Below are positions 16,043-23,894 of a DNA stretch of 64,000 nucleotides, piece after piece. How positions within the stretch are numbered: the stretch's first letter is position 1; each line of letters begins with the position of its first letter. The notes below the pieces were generated by a model. That model was not told the origin of the DNA, did no database searches, and was given only the letters and a program-made list of their open reading frames with translations. The position numbers and the translations under genes are program-made. The stretch is from the NCBI GenBank assembly GCA_004138175.2, contig RYFE02000009.1, positions 107,809-171,808 on the forward strand, written 5' to 3'. The stretch comes from Chloroflexales bacterium ZM16-3. GTDB taxonomy: Bacteria > Chloroflexota > Chloroflexia > Chloroflexales > Chloroflexaceae.

Positions 16043-18679
16043 ATGCAGAACCCCGAGCATATCATCCAGCTAGGTAAGGTGCTGGCCGCCGAGCAGCGCC
16101 GTGGCTGCGATGATCAGGCCACCGATGATGGCCTCGACCGCTTCCTCGGCCTCTGGCAGGCCGGGGCTGATGGCGACCTCGCCCTCGATGCGGTGCAGGT
16201 GGCCCTGACCCTGCTTGAGGACTACGGCGGCCAGACGATCCGCGAGCGCAAGGAGCGGGTGGCTCAGGCCGTCGAGGGTCTGCGCGGGCTGTTTCGTGGT
16301 CAGGAGTCGGGCGTTAGGAGTCGGGAGTCGGGCGTCAGGAGTCAGGAGTCGGGGGATAGGCCAGCTGCGCCGGTGAAGAAGCCCCGCGCGAAACCGAAAA
16401 AGCCTGCCGAGGCTCAGCCCCCAGCCCCCAGCCCCCAGCCCCTAGCCCCTAGCCCCCAGCCCGCCGATGTGCAACCAATAGCCCCCGCGAAAGCACTTTC
16501 GCCGGGGGATCTGCTAGACTCCGTGCCCGGAATCGGCAGGAAGGATGTGAATGCCTTCAAGCGCATGGGCCTGCGCACGGTCGAGGATCTGCTTTACCAC
16601 TTCCCGCATCGCTACGACGACTACAGCTCGCAGAAGCATATCGGCGATCTGGTCGTCGGCTCGGTGGAGACGATCGTCGGCGAGGTGACGAACACGCGCC
16701 TGGCCGGCGGGCCGCGCCCGCGCGTCGAGGTCGAGGTCTCGGATGAGACCGGCACGATCAAGGCGGTGTTCTTTGGCCAGCCATGGCTCACGAGGCAGCT
16801 GCCCGCCGGCAAGATGATCGTGCTCAGCGGGAAGGTCGGAGCCTATGGCGGCGTGCGCCAGATGACTAGCCCGACCTGGGAGCCCTATGTGCCCGACAGT
16901 GACGCGCTGATTCACACCGGGCGGCTGGTGCCGGTGCATCCGCTCACGAAGGGTCTGCTCGACCGCAACGCCCGCAAGGTGATCAAGCAGGTGGTGGATG
17001 CGGTTGCCCCGCACCTGCCCGAGTATCTGCCCGAGGCGACGCTGGCGCATGCCGGGCTGCTCGGGCTGTCCCAGGCGATCAGCCAGATCCACTTCCCCGA
17101 AAGCGCCGAGACACTTATGCGCGCCCGCGAGCGTCTGGGCTTCGACGAGTTCCTCTTCATCCAGATCGGCGTGGTGCAGCGCAAGCTGCTCTGGCAGGGC
17201 GAGCTGGGCTATCAGCTGCGCCTTCACGAGGATGTCCACACGGATCTTCAGTCCCAGCTGCCCTTTGCGCTCACTGGGGCGCAGCAGCGCTCGCTGTCCG
17301 AGATCTTTGCCGATGTGGCCCGCCCGGTGCCTATGGCTCGTCTGCTCCAGGGCGATGTCGGATCGGGCAAGACGGTGGTGGCCGCAGCCAGCCTGCTCCA
17401 GGCGATCGCCAACGGCTACCAGGGTGCGCTGATGGCGCCGACTGAGATCCTGGCCGAGCAGCACTACAAAGGGCTGAAGAAGCTGCTGGGCCGGGTGCGC
17501 GTGCCTCGCCAGGCCAAGCAGGAGGCCGAGGGCGAGAGCTGGCGCGACCGCATGAGCCCCGAGGAGTCCGCTCAGCTCGCCGAGATCAAGGCCCTGCTCG
17601 GCATGACCGTCGAGGATGATATGGACGGCCAGGGTGTGCGGGTGGCCCTGCTCACCGGCAGCCTCGGCGTGAAGGATCGCCGCCGGGTGCTGGAGGGCAT
17701 CGCCAAGGGCGAGGTGGATCTGGTGGTGGGCACCCACGCCCTGATCACTGAGAGCGTGCAGTACCACAGTCTCGGCCTGGCCGTGGTGGATGAGCAGCAC
17801 CGCTTCGGTGTCGAGCAGCGCCAGCGACTGCGTGACAAGGGCTTCAACCCGCACCTGCTGGTGATGACCGCCACGCCCATCCCGCGCACCCTGACCATGA
17901 CGATCTACGGCGATCTGGATACCTCGGTGCTGGATGAGCTGCCGCCCGGTCGCCAGGTGATCCGCACCCGCTGGGTCAATCGTAGCGACCACGACAAGGT
18001 CTACCGCCACATGCGCAAGGAGATCGAGAAGGGCCGCCAGGCATTCGTGATCTGCCCGCTGGTGGAGGAGAGCGAGAAGATCGATCTGCCCTCGGCCGAG
18101 GAGATGTACGAGAAGCTACAGAGCGAGATCTTCCCCGATCTGCGTGTGGCCCTGCTCCACGGCAAGATGCTGCCCCGCGAGAAGGATCAGATCATGGTGG
18201 CATTCCGCGACCACGCTTACGATATTCTGGTGGCCACGGCGGTGATTGAGGTGGGCATCGACATCCCTAACGCCAGTACGATCCTGATCGAGGGCGCCGA
18301 GCGCTTTGGCCTCTCGCAGCTGCACCAGTTCCGCGGCCGGGTGGGCCGGGGCCAGCATCAGAGCTACTGCGTCCTGATCCCGCACAAGGAGAATGACACC
18401 AGCGTAGAGCGGCTTGAGGCGCTGGCGCAGACTAGCGATGGTTTTAAGCTGGCCGAGATCGACCTACGGCTGCGCGGCCCCGGCGAATTCTTCGGCACCC
18501 GCCAGAGCGGCACGCCCGATCTGAAGGTGGCCCAGTTGGCCGATACGCGCCTGCTTGTCGCCGCGCGCACGGCCGCCGAGGCCATTCTCGCCGACGACCC
18601 GCAGCTCGCAAAGCCTGAGCACGCCCTGCTCAAGCAGAAGGTGGATGCCTTCTGGGTCGAGGCCAGGAAGGTCGGATGA
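16043..18679 (+). CDS. recG: ATP-dependent DNA helicase RecG
   Basis: An 878-residue branch-migrating helicase that reverses stalled forks and processes Holliday junctions. After a helical N-terminal extension (1-85) there is a low-complexity stretch encoded by two heptad arrays (about residues 86-145, with ESGVRSRESG and PAPSPQP repeats). The wedge domain follows (VPGIGRKDVNAFKRMGLRTVEDLLYHFPHRYDDYS). The helicase core has Walker A GDVGSGKTVVAAASLL, the Walker B-type DEQHRFGVEQR, TATPIPRT and QFRGRVGRGQHQSYC. It is longer than most RecG proteins by the N-terminal extension and the arrays. The arrays are in frame and placed in a tolerant linker, so activity is probably kept. ATG 16043 is chosen; no strong ribosome site. 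Confidence 0.95.
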   Translation: MQNPEHIIQLGKVLAAEQRRGCDDQATDDGLDRFLGLWQAGADGDLALDAVQVALTLLEDYGGQTIRERKERVAQAVEGLRGLFRGQESGVRSRESGVRSQESGDRPAAPVKKPRAKPKKPAEAQPPAPSPQPLAPSPQPADVQPIAPAKALSPGDLLDSVPGIGRKDVNAFKRMGLRTVEDLLYHFPHRYDDYSSQKHIGDLVVGSVETIVGEVTNTRLAGGPRPRVEVEVSDETGTIKAVFFGQPWLTRQLPAGKMIVLSGKVGAYGGVRQMTSPTWEPYVPDSDALIHTGRLVPVHPLTKGLLDRNARKVIKQVVDAVAPHLPEYLPEATLAHAGLLGLSQAISQIHFPESAETLMRARERLGFDEFLFIQIGVVQRKLLWQGELGYQLRLHEDVHTDLQSQLPFALTGAQQRSLSEIFADVARPVPMARLLQGDVGSGKTVVAAASLLQAIANGYQGALMAPTEILAEQHYKGLKKLLGRVRVPRQAKQEAEGESWRDRMSPEESAQLAEIKALLGMTVEDDMDGQGVRVALLTGSLGVKDRRRVLEGIAKGEVDLVVGTHALITESVQYHSLGLAVVDEQHRFGVEQRQRLRDKGFNPHLLVMTATPIPRTLTMTIYGDLDTSVLDELPPGRQVIRTRWVNRSDHDKVYRHMRKEIEKGRQAFVICPLVEESEKIDLPSAEEMYEKLQSEIFPDLRVALLHGKMLPREKDQIMVAFRDHAYDILVATAVIEVGIDIPNASTILIEGAERFGLSQLHQFRGRVGRGQHQSYCVLIPHKENDTSVERLEALAQTSDGFKLAEIDLRLRGPGEFFGTRQSGTPDLKVAQLADTRLLVAARTAAEAILADDPQLAKPEHALLKQKVDAFWVEARKVG
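16299..16354. repeat. Heptad array inside recG (AGTCGGG type)
   Basis: Seven-base units (CAGGAGT, CGGGCGT, TAGGAGT, CGGGAGT and variants) in frame, encoding an SRESGV-like peptide repeat. Length modulo 3 keeps the recG frame. Confidence 0.85.
16413..16462. repeat. Heptad array inside recG (CCCCAGC type)
   Basis: CCCCAGC/CCCTAGC units at a 7-base period encode a PAPSPQP repeat. It lies about 60 bases after the AGTCGGG array. It is not complementary to that array, so no hairpin is predicted. Confidence 0.85.
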
Positions 18680-18682
18680 CGA

Positions 18683-18716
18683 ATGTTGGATGTTGAATGC
18701 CGGACATTCAACATTA
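18683..18716. repeat. TTGAATG inverted repeat before the acyltransferase-like gene
   Basis: GAATGTTGGATGTTGAATG followed by CATTCAACATT: 9-base arms (18691-18699 and 18705-18713) with a 5-base loop. Same word family as the large element at 54566-54758. Confidence 0.75.
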
Positions 18717-18732
18717 CATAATAGAGGGAGCG

Positions 18733-19776
18733 ATGATGCTCGACATCACACTGCCGCCCCTGCCGGGTGGCGCGGCCCTGGTGCTGCGCTGGCTGGCCGG
18801 GCCGGGGGCGACGATTGGGGCCGGGGCACCGCTGCTGATCGTCCGCACCGAGGTGGCTGAGGTCGCCCTGCCCTCGCCCGAGGCCGGCGAGCTTGTGGAG
18901 ATCCTGTCCGATGCGGGACAGCGGGCGGCGATTGGCCAGACTCTGGCGCACCTGCGCCCCATAGGCCATCAGGCTCGCCCAGCCCTGGCCCGCGTCACCC
19001 CACTGGCCCGCCAGATCGCCCTGGCCCACAGCATCGACCCGGCCTCGCTCACCGGCAGCGGGGTCGATGGGCGGGTGGTGGCGGCGGACGTGATCCGGGA
19101 GTCGGGAGTCAGGAGTCGGGAGTCAGGAGTCAGTGTCCGTCTCCCAACCCCCAACCCCCAACCCTCAACCCCCAGCCCCCAACCCTCAACCCCCAGCCCC
19201 CAGCCCCCAATCGCCACCGCCACCCTAGAGTTCGACGCCAGTGCGGCCCTGGTGCTGCGGGAGAGCCTGACATCCTGCGTGGCCGCCGCCGTCGCCGGGT
19301 TGCTGCCGAGACATCGCGCGCTCAACGCCAGCTGGTCGGATGACGGCCTGCTGATGCGCCACCGGGTGAATCTGGCCGTCGCCACACCAGCGGGCGAGGG
19401 GCTAACCTGGTCGCTGATACGTGATGCGGGCGACCTCGCGCTGCGCGGGGTGGCCAGGGCGATGCGCACAGACGCCGACCCGATCAACCTTGGCGAGGCC
19501 ACCTTCGCCCTGGTGAGCCTGTCCAGCGGCACGCTATGGCACTGCGCCCCGCCGCCGCTGCCCGGCACGGTGGCAGCCCTCGGGCTCGGCGCGCCCCGTC
19601 GTCAGGCGTTCGTCTGCGGCGACGCCATCTCTGTGCGCCCCATCGCCTCGCTCACCCTCAGCTACGATGCCCGCGCCTTCGACCACACCCAGGCGGCCTC
19701 ATTCCTGCGCGATCTGCGCGATGTACTGGAACGATTGCCGGGAGTCAGGGATCGGGAGTCGGGAGTCGGTGTCTGA
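18733..19776 (+). CDS. Degenerate lipoyl/acyltransferase (E2-like) protein lacking both catalytic residues
   Basis: A protein of about 347 residues with the three-domain order of a 2-oxo acid dehydrogenase E2: a lipoyl domain (1-75), a short E3-binding-like domain (LARQIALAHSIDPASLTGSGVDGRVVAADV, about 96-122), and a C-terminal acyltransferase fold (about 170-340). The usual ETDKA lipoylation motif reads RTEVA, so residue 41 is Val instead of Lys. The catalytic DHRxxDG motif reads DARAFDH, so the active-site His is Ala. It can therefore be neither lipoylated at that site nor an active transacylase. The linker between the second and third domains is a heptad array (19097-19212). No E1 or E3 genes adjoin. 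It may be a scaffold or decaying paralogue. GAGGGAG precedes the start. Confidence 0.7.
   Translation: MMLDITLPPLPGGAALVLRWLAGPGATIGAGAPLLIVRTEVAEVALPSPEAGELVEILSDAGQRAAIGQTLAHLRPIGHQARPALARVTPLARQIALAHSIDPASLTGSGVDGRVVAADVIRESGVRSRESGVSVRLPTPNPQPSTPSPQPSTPSPQPPIATATLEFDASAALVLRESLTSCVAAAVAGLLPRHRALNASWSDDGLLMRHRVNLAVATPAGEGLTWSLIRDAGDLALRGVARAMRTDADPINLGEATFALVSLSSGTLWHCAPPPLPGTVAALGLGAPRRQAFVCGDAISVRPIASLTLSYDARAFDHTQAASFLRDLRDVLERLPGVRDRESGVGV
19097..19212. repeat. Two heptad arrays inside the E2-like gene
   Basis: 19097-19132: GGGAGTC/AGGAGTC units. 19142-19212: CCCAACC, CTCAACC and CCCAGCC units. Both are in frame, giving ESGVRSRESGV then a PSTPSPQ peptide repeat that forms the interdomain linker. 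Confidence 0.85.
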
Positions 19777-19999
19777 GCCGAACCCCCAAGCCCTGCCGGG
19801 GGTTAGGGGTCAGGAGTCGGGAGTCGGTGTCTGAGCCGAACCCCCAAGCCCTGCCGGGGGTTAGGGGTCAGGAGTCGGGAGTCGGTGTCTGAGCCGAACC
19901 CCCAAGCCCTGCCGGGAGTCGGGAGTCGGTGTCTGATCCGACTCCCGACTCCCGACTCCCGACTCCCGACTCCCGACTCCCAACCCCCAACCCCCGACA
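19738..19999. repeat. 58-base tandem repeat embedded in heptad arrays upstream of pfkA
   Basis: A 58-base unit beginning GTCTGAGCCG starts at 19771, 19829 and 19887, with a shortened copy at 19931 (44 bases later, 14 = 2 x 7 shorter). Each unit includes AGGAGTCGGGAGTCGG heptads. A complementary array of CGACTCC units (about 19938-19980) follows. This occupies most of the 324-base gap between the E2-like gene and pfkA, and the E2-like gene's last codons run into it. Confidence 0.9.
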
Positions 20000-20100
20000 C
20001 CTGGGTGGTATAATTACGGGCGCGAAGGAGAAACGTGGCAGTAACAGTGCCTGATCACAGACAATAGATACCGGCCCTCGCTTCGTGAAGGAGAGCGTGC

Positions 20101-21174
20101 ATGGCGACAGAGAAACGACGGCGGATCGGCGTCCTGACAAGCGGCGGCGATGCGCCTGGACTAAACGCCGTGATCCGCGCGGTGGTTAAAGCGGCATCGG
20201 GGCTTGATTGGGAGGTGCTCGGCATTGAGGACGGTTTCGAGGGTCTGCTCGGCGAACAATCATATAGAATACTGACCAACGCCGATGTGCAGGGTCTGCT
20301 GCCGCGCGGGGGCACCATCCTGCGCACGACAAATAAGGGGCACTTCGGGCCGCGCAACCCGGCCCTCTCTGAAGAAGAAGACCCCTACCGGCTTGCGGTG
20401 AAGTCGATCCACGAGCTTGGGCTAAACGGCCTGATCACGATTGGCGGCGAGGGGACGCAGCGCATCGCCCTTGAGCTCTACAAGCTGAATGCGCCCGTTG
20501 TCGGTGTCCCGAAGACAATCGACAACGACCTGGCTGGGACAGACCGCACCTTCGGGTTCGACACGGCGCTTCAGGTGGCCACCGACGCGATCGACCGCCT
20601 GCACACCACGGCGGCCAGCCATAACCGCGTGATGGTGCTGGAGGTGATGGGCCGCCACACTGGCTGGATCGCGCTGCACGCCGGGCTGGCTGGCGGCACC
20701 GACGCCATCCTCATCCCCGAGATTCCCTTCAACATCGAGTATGTGGCCAACAAGATCCGCCAGCGCGAGCAGCGCGGCAGCACCTTCAGCATCGTTGTCG
20801 TCGCCGAGGGTGCCCGGCCGATGGGCGGCTCGGAGATGTACATCGCTGACGGGCGGCTCGGCGGGATTGGCCACTGGGTCGGCAGCCAGATCCAGAAGCT
20901 GACAGAGAAGGATACGCGCGTTGTGGTGCTGGGGCACCTCCAGCGCGGTGGATCGCCCTCACCGTACGACCGGCTCCTCTCGACTCGCTATGGTGCCGCC
21001 GCCGTCAATGCGGTCGCACATGGGGTCTTTGGCGAGATGGTTGCGCTTCGGGCTGAGGAGATCGTTACGGTACCGCTCGCCGAGGCGTGTGGCCACCTGA
21101 AGACCGTCCGGCCCCACAGCGATCTGGTACTCTGCGCCCGCTCCCTGGGGATCACCTTCGGCGATGAGCCGTGA
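20101..21174 (+). CDS. pfkA: 6-phosphofructokinase (group III type, probably ATP-dependent)
   Basis: A 357-residue glycolytic enzyme converting fructose-6-phosphate to the 1,6-bisphosphate. VLTSGGDAPGLNAVIR (residues 11-26) binds nucleotide. TIGGEGTQ carries Gly at the position that discriminates ATP from PPi enzymes (Asp in PPi-users), while PKTIDNDL keeps the Lys typical of the PPi-like branch. Gly plus Lys is the combination found in actinomycete-type group III ATP enzymes, so ATP is the likely donor. RDHxxR-like MGRHTGWIALHAGL and GHLQRGGSPSPYDR confirm the family. GAAGGAGAG lies just upstream of the ATG. Confidence 0.93.
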   Translation: MATEKRRRIGVLTSGGDAPGLNAVIRAVVKAASGLDWEVLGIEDGFEGLLGEQSYRILTNADVQGLLPRGGTILRTTNKGHFGPRNPALSEEEDPYRLAVKSIHELGLNGLITIGGEGTQRIALELYKLNAPVVGVPKTIDNDLAGTDRTFGFDTALQVATDAIDRLHTTAASHNRVMVLEVMGRHTGWIALHAGLAGGTDAILIPEIPFNIEYVANKIRQREQRGSTFSIVVVAEGARPMGGSEMYIADGRLGGIGHWVGSQIQKLTEKDTRVVVLGHLQRGGSPSPYDRLLSTRYGAAAVNAVAHGVFGEMVALRAEEIVTVPLAEACGHLKTVRPHSDLVLCARSLGITFGDEP

Positions 21175-21177
21175 TGA

Positions 21178-21230
21178 GGCAGCAGGCAAGAGGGAAGAGG
21201 CATCTGCTGTCTGCCTTCTTGCCTGCTGCC
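21178..21230. repeat. Inverted repeat after pfkA (GGCAGCAGGCAAGAG)
   Basis: About 15-base arms (21178-21192 and 21215-21230) around a 22-base loop, built of GGCAGCA/GGCAAGA-like words. It immediately follows the pfkA stop and precedes the small protein at 21238. Confidence 0.7.
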
Positions 21231-21237
21231 TATCGTA

Positions 21238-21467
21238 TGGATACACTCTGGCTTGGCTACGACGGCCTCGATCTGCCCTTCAACGAGATTGTGGCGGTGC
21301 TGCTCTACCAGCCAGCCCTCGATGCACGGATCGCCCTGACGTTCGGCAGCGTGCCGGTCGGCGTGCGTGCTGTGGTGGTGACATCTGGAGGGGCCTTCCT
21401 CCCCACCCGCTGGCGCGCCGACCAGCTGCGGCGGCGCTGGGTTCGCTGGAGATCAGGCCAGGAATGA
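21238..21467 (+). CDS. Small protein, possibly RemA/DUF370-like
   Basis: A 75-residue protein from ATG 21238; an in-frame ATG at 21171 would add only hairpin-encoded sequence. The run FNEIVAVLLYQPALD followed by LTFGSVPVGVRAVVVTSGGAFLPTRW and RADQLRRRW has the spacing and hydrophobic pattern of DUF370/RemA. That family is a small DNA-binding regulator with an ATYGRRTRAVIVMDSGH-like middle. Identity is low: the Gly-Arg-Arg-Thr core is replaced by GSVPVG. I regard this as a divergent family member at best. It is followed 58 bases later by an SRPBCC protein; the stretch 21468-21524 holds nothing I can name. Confidence 0.45.
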
Positions 21468-21524
21468 TCACCATAACCGGCTGCCGCCATATACCCGCTG
21501 TCTGTGGACTCACCCTCACGCCTC

Positions 21525-21971
21525 ATGAATCGTTACGAGATTAAGGCCAGCACCATCACATCGGTGCCCCCTGAGCGCATCTTCGCTGTGCTCGACAATT
21601 TCGGTCGCTGGCCGAGCTGGATGCCCGCCCTCGACCGGGTGAAGGTGGAGCTTCCCACTGAGCATCAGCCTGGCCTCGGCTACAGTTTTCGGCTGCGGGG
21701 CAGCGTGGTGTACGCTACAATGAAAGTGATCGACTTCACCCCGCTCAGCCGGGGCACGAGCTTTCGCATCAGCTTCCCGCCGTTCACCGGCGTAAACCGC
21801 TGTGTGGTCAGCGAGATCGATAGTGGTCGCTATCGCATCGAGCGGGTCGACTCCCTAGATCTGCCGGCGTTTGTGGCGGGAGTGATCGATACGACCCAGC
21901 GCGCCCGCTTTGCTCGCCTGGCCCAGGAGTTTCTCGGCGCGCTGCTGCGCGCGGCAGCAGCGGAGGACTAA
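21525..21971 (+). CDS. SRPBCC (START-like) family protein
   Basis: A 148-residue single-domain protein. It opens with YEIKASTITSVPPERIFAVLDNFGRWPSWMPALDRVKVE, the strand-helix entry of the polyketide-cyclase/START-like SRPBCC fold. Alternating strands follow (SFRLRGSVVYATMKVIDF, then SFRISFPPFTG), and the protein ends in a long helix (QRARFARLAQEFLGALLRAA) that would close the hydrophobic cavity. Ligand and function cannot be told from sequence. ATG 21525 is preferred over 21504 because the fold begins there. It overlaps the next start region (stop TAA one base before GTG 21973), so it is coupled to that gene. Confidence 0.75.
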   Translation: MNRYEIKASTITSVPPERIFAVLDNFGRWPSWMPALDRVKVELPTEHQPGLGYSFRLRGSVVYATMKVIDFTPLSRGTSFRISFPPFTGVNRCVVSEIDSGRYRIERVDSLDLPAFVAGVIDTTQRARFARLAQEFLGALLRAAAAED

Positions 21972-21972
21972 T

Positions 21973-22206
21973 GTGGAGAATTACCACGATTCGTTGCATG
22001 ATCTGGCGGCGCAGATTGATCGGGTCGGGCTCCACGCCCCGGCTACGATCTTGCTCGATCTGCTCTGCCCGCTGGATGTGATCAGCAGCCAGATCGCCCA
22101 GTTCGCCCGCCCGCTCGTGCGTGGAACCAGCCTCGACCCCTACGCCCGGCTACTGGCTGAACCCGCAAGCTGGCAAGAGTTACGTAGGCTTCTTTCCCGT
22201 CAATAG
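21973..22206 (+). CDS. Small hypothetical protein
   Basis: A 77-residue protein from a GTG start one base after the SRPBCC stop. The sequence is helical, with no membrane segment: HDLAAQIDRVGLHAPATILLDLLCPLDVISSQIAQFARPL, ending PASWQELRRLLSRQ. The AP/LLxLL pattern resembles small Chloroflexota proteins placed downstream of regulators, but I do not recognise a family. Tight coupling to the SRPBCC gene is the only functional hint. A promoter for the next cluster (22209-22237) starts three bases after its stop. Confidence 0.6.
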   Translation: MENYHDSLHDLAAQIDRVGLHAPATILLDLLCPLDVISSQIAQFARPLVRGTSLDPYARLLAEPASWQELRRLLSRQ

Positions 22207-22208
22207 TG

Positions 22209-22237
22209 TTGACAAAGCCCATCCTTTGCGTTACACT
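22209..22237 (+). promoter_or_regulatory. Promoter of the 22303-29743 membrane cluster
   Basis: TTGACA (22209-22214), a 17-base spacer, TACACT (22232-22237). The -35 box is perfect; the -10 matches TATAAT at 4 of 6 positions. Predicted start near 22244, about 59 bases before the first gene. Confidence 0.5.
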
Positions 22238-22302
22238 CGAAAGAGTAAAATCGTCGACGTTGTAAAGAATTGTCGCGGTTACTCTCCCCTGGAGCACATC
22301 GA

Positions 22303-23103
22303 ATGATCGCCAGCCCCCAGGTCATGATAATAGTTCTAGTCACCCTGGTGATCGTCGCCATGACATGGCTCCATCATGCGCGCGTCCTTGCGGGGCGGCT
22401 GCCAGAGCGCCGCCCGCTGCCGGCGCTCGATATCGTGCGCAGCGCCCTCGGGCGTGGCGCAGAGACGGGGAGATCGCTCCATGTCTCGCCAGGGAGTGGC
22501 CAGATCGGGGCGGGGAATGGGACTCGCGGTTCCACTGCTGAGACACTCGCCGGGTTGATGGTTGCTAGCCGCGTCGCAGAGGAAGCCGCGCTCAATGGTG
22601 CCCCGATCTTGGTGAGCTCCGGAGATGCCATCTCGCACCTCTCGCTGCGCGGGGCGGTGCGCCAGGCATATCAGCTTGCGGGACAGACTCAGGACTATGA
22701 CTCGGGGCGGGTGCAACTCCTGTCCCATCAGGACGCGCTCGCCTACGCAGCAGGAGTCACGACTCTCTATGGTCGTCAGCAGATCGAGGCGAGCGTGCTT
22801 GTCGGCAGTTTCGGTCAGGAGTTCCTGTTGATCGGTGAGGACGGTGCCCAGCGTGATCTACCGCAGGTGGCCGGGGCAACCAGCAGCGCCGCGCTGCCTC
22901 TGATGCTGCTGAGCACACCATCTGCTCTGATCGGCGAGGAGATCTTTGCCGCTGAGGCATACCTCGCGAGTGATCCGGTCGCCCAGTCACGGCTGATGAC
23001 CCAGGATGGGCTGCGCACCGTGGTGATCATCCTGATCATTGGTGGCTTTGTCTATGGCCTGATCCAGCCCTCTCTCGGGCTCCCGCCTCTGGCCGGCCTG
23101 TAG
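22303..23103 (+). CDS. Membrane protein of unknown function (DUF6754-like)
   Basis: A 266-residue protein. N-terminal membrane helix about 5-21 (VMIIVLVTLVIVAMTWL). A large soluble domain follows with strands and helices (LHVSPGSGQIGAGNGTRGS, AETLAGLMVASRVAEEAA, then SGDAISHLSLRGAVRQAYQLAG, and EASVLVGSFGQEFLLIGEDG). A second helix lies at the C-terminus (VVIILIIGGFVYGLIQ). The layout resembles Chloroflexota DUF6754 proteins; I recall that assignment without a search, so treat it as tentative. First gene of a same-strand cluster with 23192, 23895, 26873 and 27659. ATG 22303 is preferred over 22270 because GGAG lies 9 bases upstream. Confidence 0.6.
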   Translation: MIASPQVMIIVLVTLVIVAMTWLHHARVLAGRLPERRPLPALDIVRSALGRGAETGRSLHVSPGSGQIGAGNGTRGSTAETLAGLMVASRVAEEAALNGAPILVSSGDAISHLSLRGAVRQAYQLAGQTQDYDSGRVQLLSHQDALAYAAGVTTLYGRQQIEASVLVGSFGQEFLLIGEDGAQRDLPQVAGATSSAALPLMLLSTPSALIGEEIFAAEAYLASDPVAQSRLMTQDGLRTVVIILIIGGFVYGLIQPSLGLPPLAGL

Positions 23104-23191
23104 TCGTACCACGTTACTCTGGCTGTGGTGGTGATCGACACGGCTCCGCAGACTGTACCTATCGCGACCCAATGTTGAATGAGGGGTCTGG

Positions 23192-23857
23192 ATGTCCTTC
23201 CTGCGCGATCCTAAACGCCTGATCGCCGTTCTGATCGCCGGGGTCTCCGGCATGATCGTGCTGCTCGATTTTGCTGGGAGCAGTCTGATCGTTGCGATAA
23301 TCGCCCGAGCGCTGGTTGGCTGGGCTGCCTTGATTACAGCCATCGCCCTGCTGATCGGAATTCTGAGCGTCTCATGGTCGCATCTCCAACGTGTGCGGTG
23401 GCGTAGCGCCGACTGGGGCTACAGCCTGGTGCTGCTGGCGGGTATGCTGCTTGTGATCATGGTTGGGATCTTCTTTCCGCTGCCCGGTTCCACCGGGGTT
23501 GTGCTTCCCAGAAGCCTCGCTGAGCAGCCCATCCGCCAGCTCTTTAGCGCTGTCTACGAGCCAATTGCCAGCAGCCTGCTGGCATTGCTGGCGTTTTTTA
23601 GTCTGAGCGCCGCCCTGCGCGCCCTCGGTCGCCGGAGCGCCGATGCGATGGTAATCATTATCGTCGCCGTTGTCGTGTTGATCGCGCAACTGCCGCCTGT
23701 CTACGCTCTGCCAGGGGTTGCCGCCACCATCCAGTGGATGAATGACTATGTCGCCCTTGCTGGCGCGCGCGGCCTGCTGATCGGGGCCGCAATCGGTGCC
23801 CTCGTTGCAAGTGTGCGCGTACTCCTGGGCTTCGATCTTCCGTATCTCGACCGCTGA
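23192..23857 (+). CDS. Polytopic membrane protein of unknown function
   Basis: A 221-residue protein with about six hydrophobic segments (roughly 10-27, 33-55, 75-93, 118-138, 152-170, 188-210). A periplasm-facing loop at about 95-117 carries PLPGSTGVVLPRSL. No catalytic motif is seen. Its location inside the five-gene cluster, together with a similar six- or seven-helix protein at 26873, suggests that the two are membrane partners of the large WLR-motif protein between them. Function unknown. Confidence 0.65.
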   Translation: MSFLRDPKRLIAVLIAGVSGMIVLLDFAGSSLIVAIIARALVGWAALITAIALLIGILSVSWSHLQRVRWRSADWGYSLVLLAGMLLVIMVGIFFPLPGSTGVVLPRSLAEQPIRQLFSAVYEPIASSLLALLAFFSLSAALRALGRRSADAMVIIIVAVVVLIAQLPPVYALPGVAATIQWMNDYVALAGARGLLIGAAIGALVASVRVLLGFDLPYLDR

Positions 23858-23894
23858 TACCCGGCTATGAACGGCCCGGATCTCCCTCCACACC

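Noticed and set aside
16514..18010. 498-residue open frame on the minus strand opposite recG
   Set aside because: Shadow of recG: His/Gln/Gly-rich antisense sequence, no motif, no start signal, while the plus strand has unmistakable RecG motifs.
19771..19999. Possible CRISPR array in the 58-base repeats
   Set aside because: Units are contiguous with no unique spacers, and no cas genes are seen.
22270..22302. Earlier start (22270) of the DUF6754-like gene
   Set aside because: Adds unconserved residues; the ribosome-binding site lies inside this stretch.
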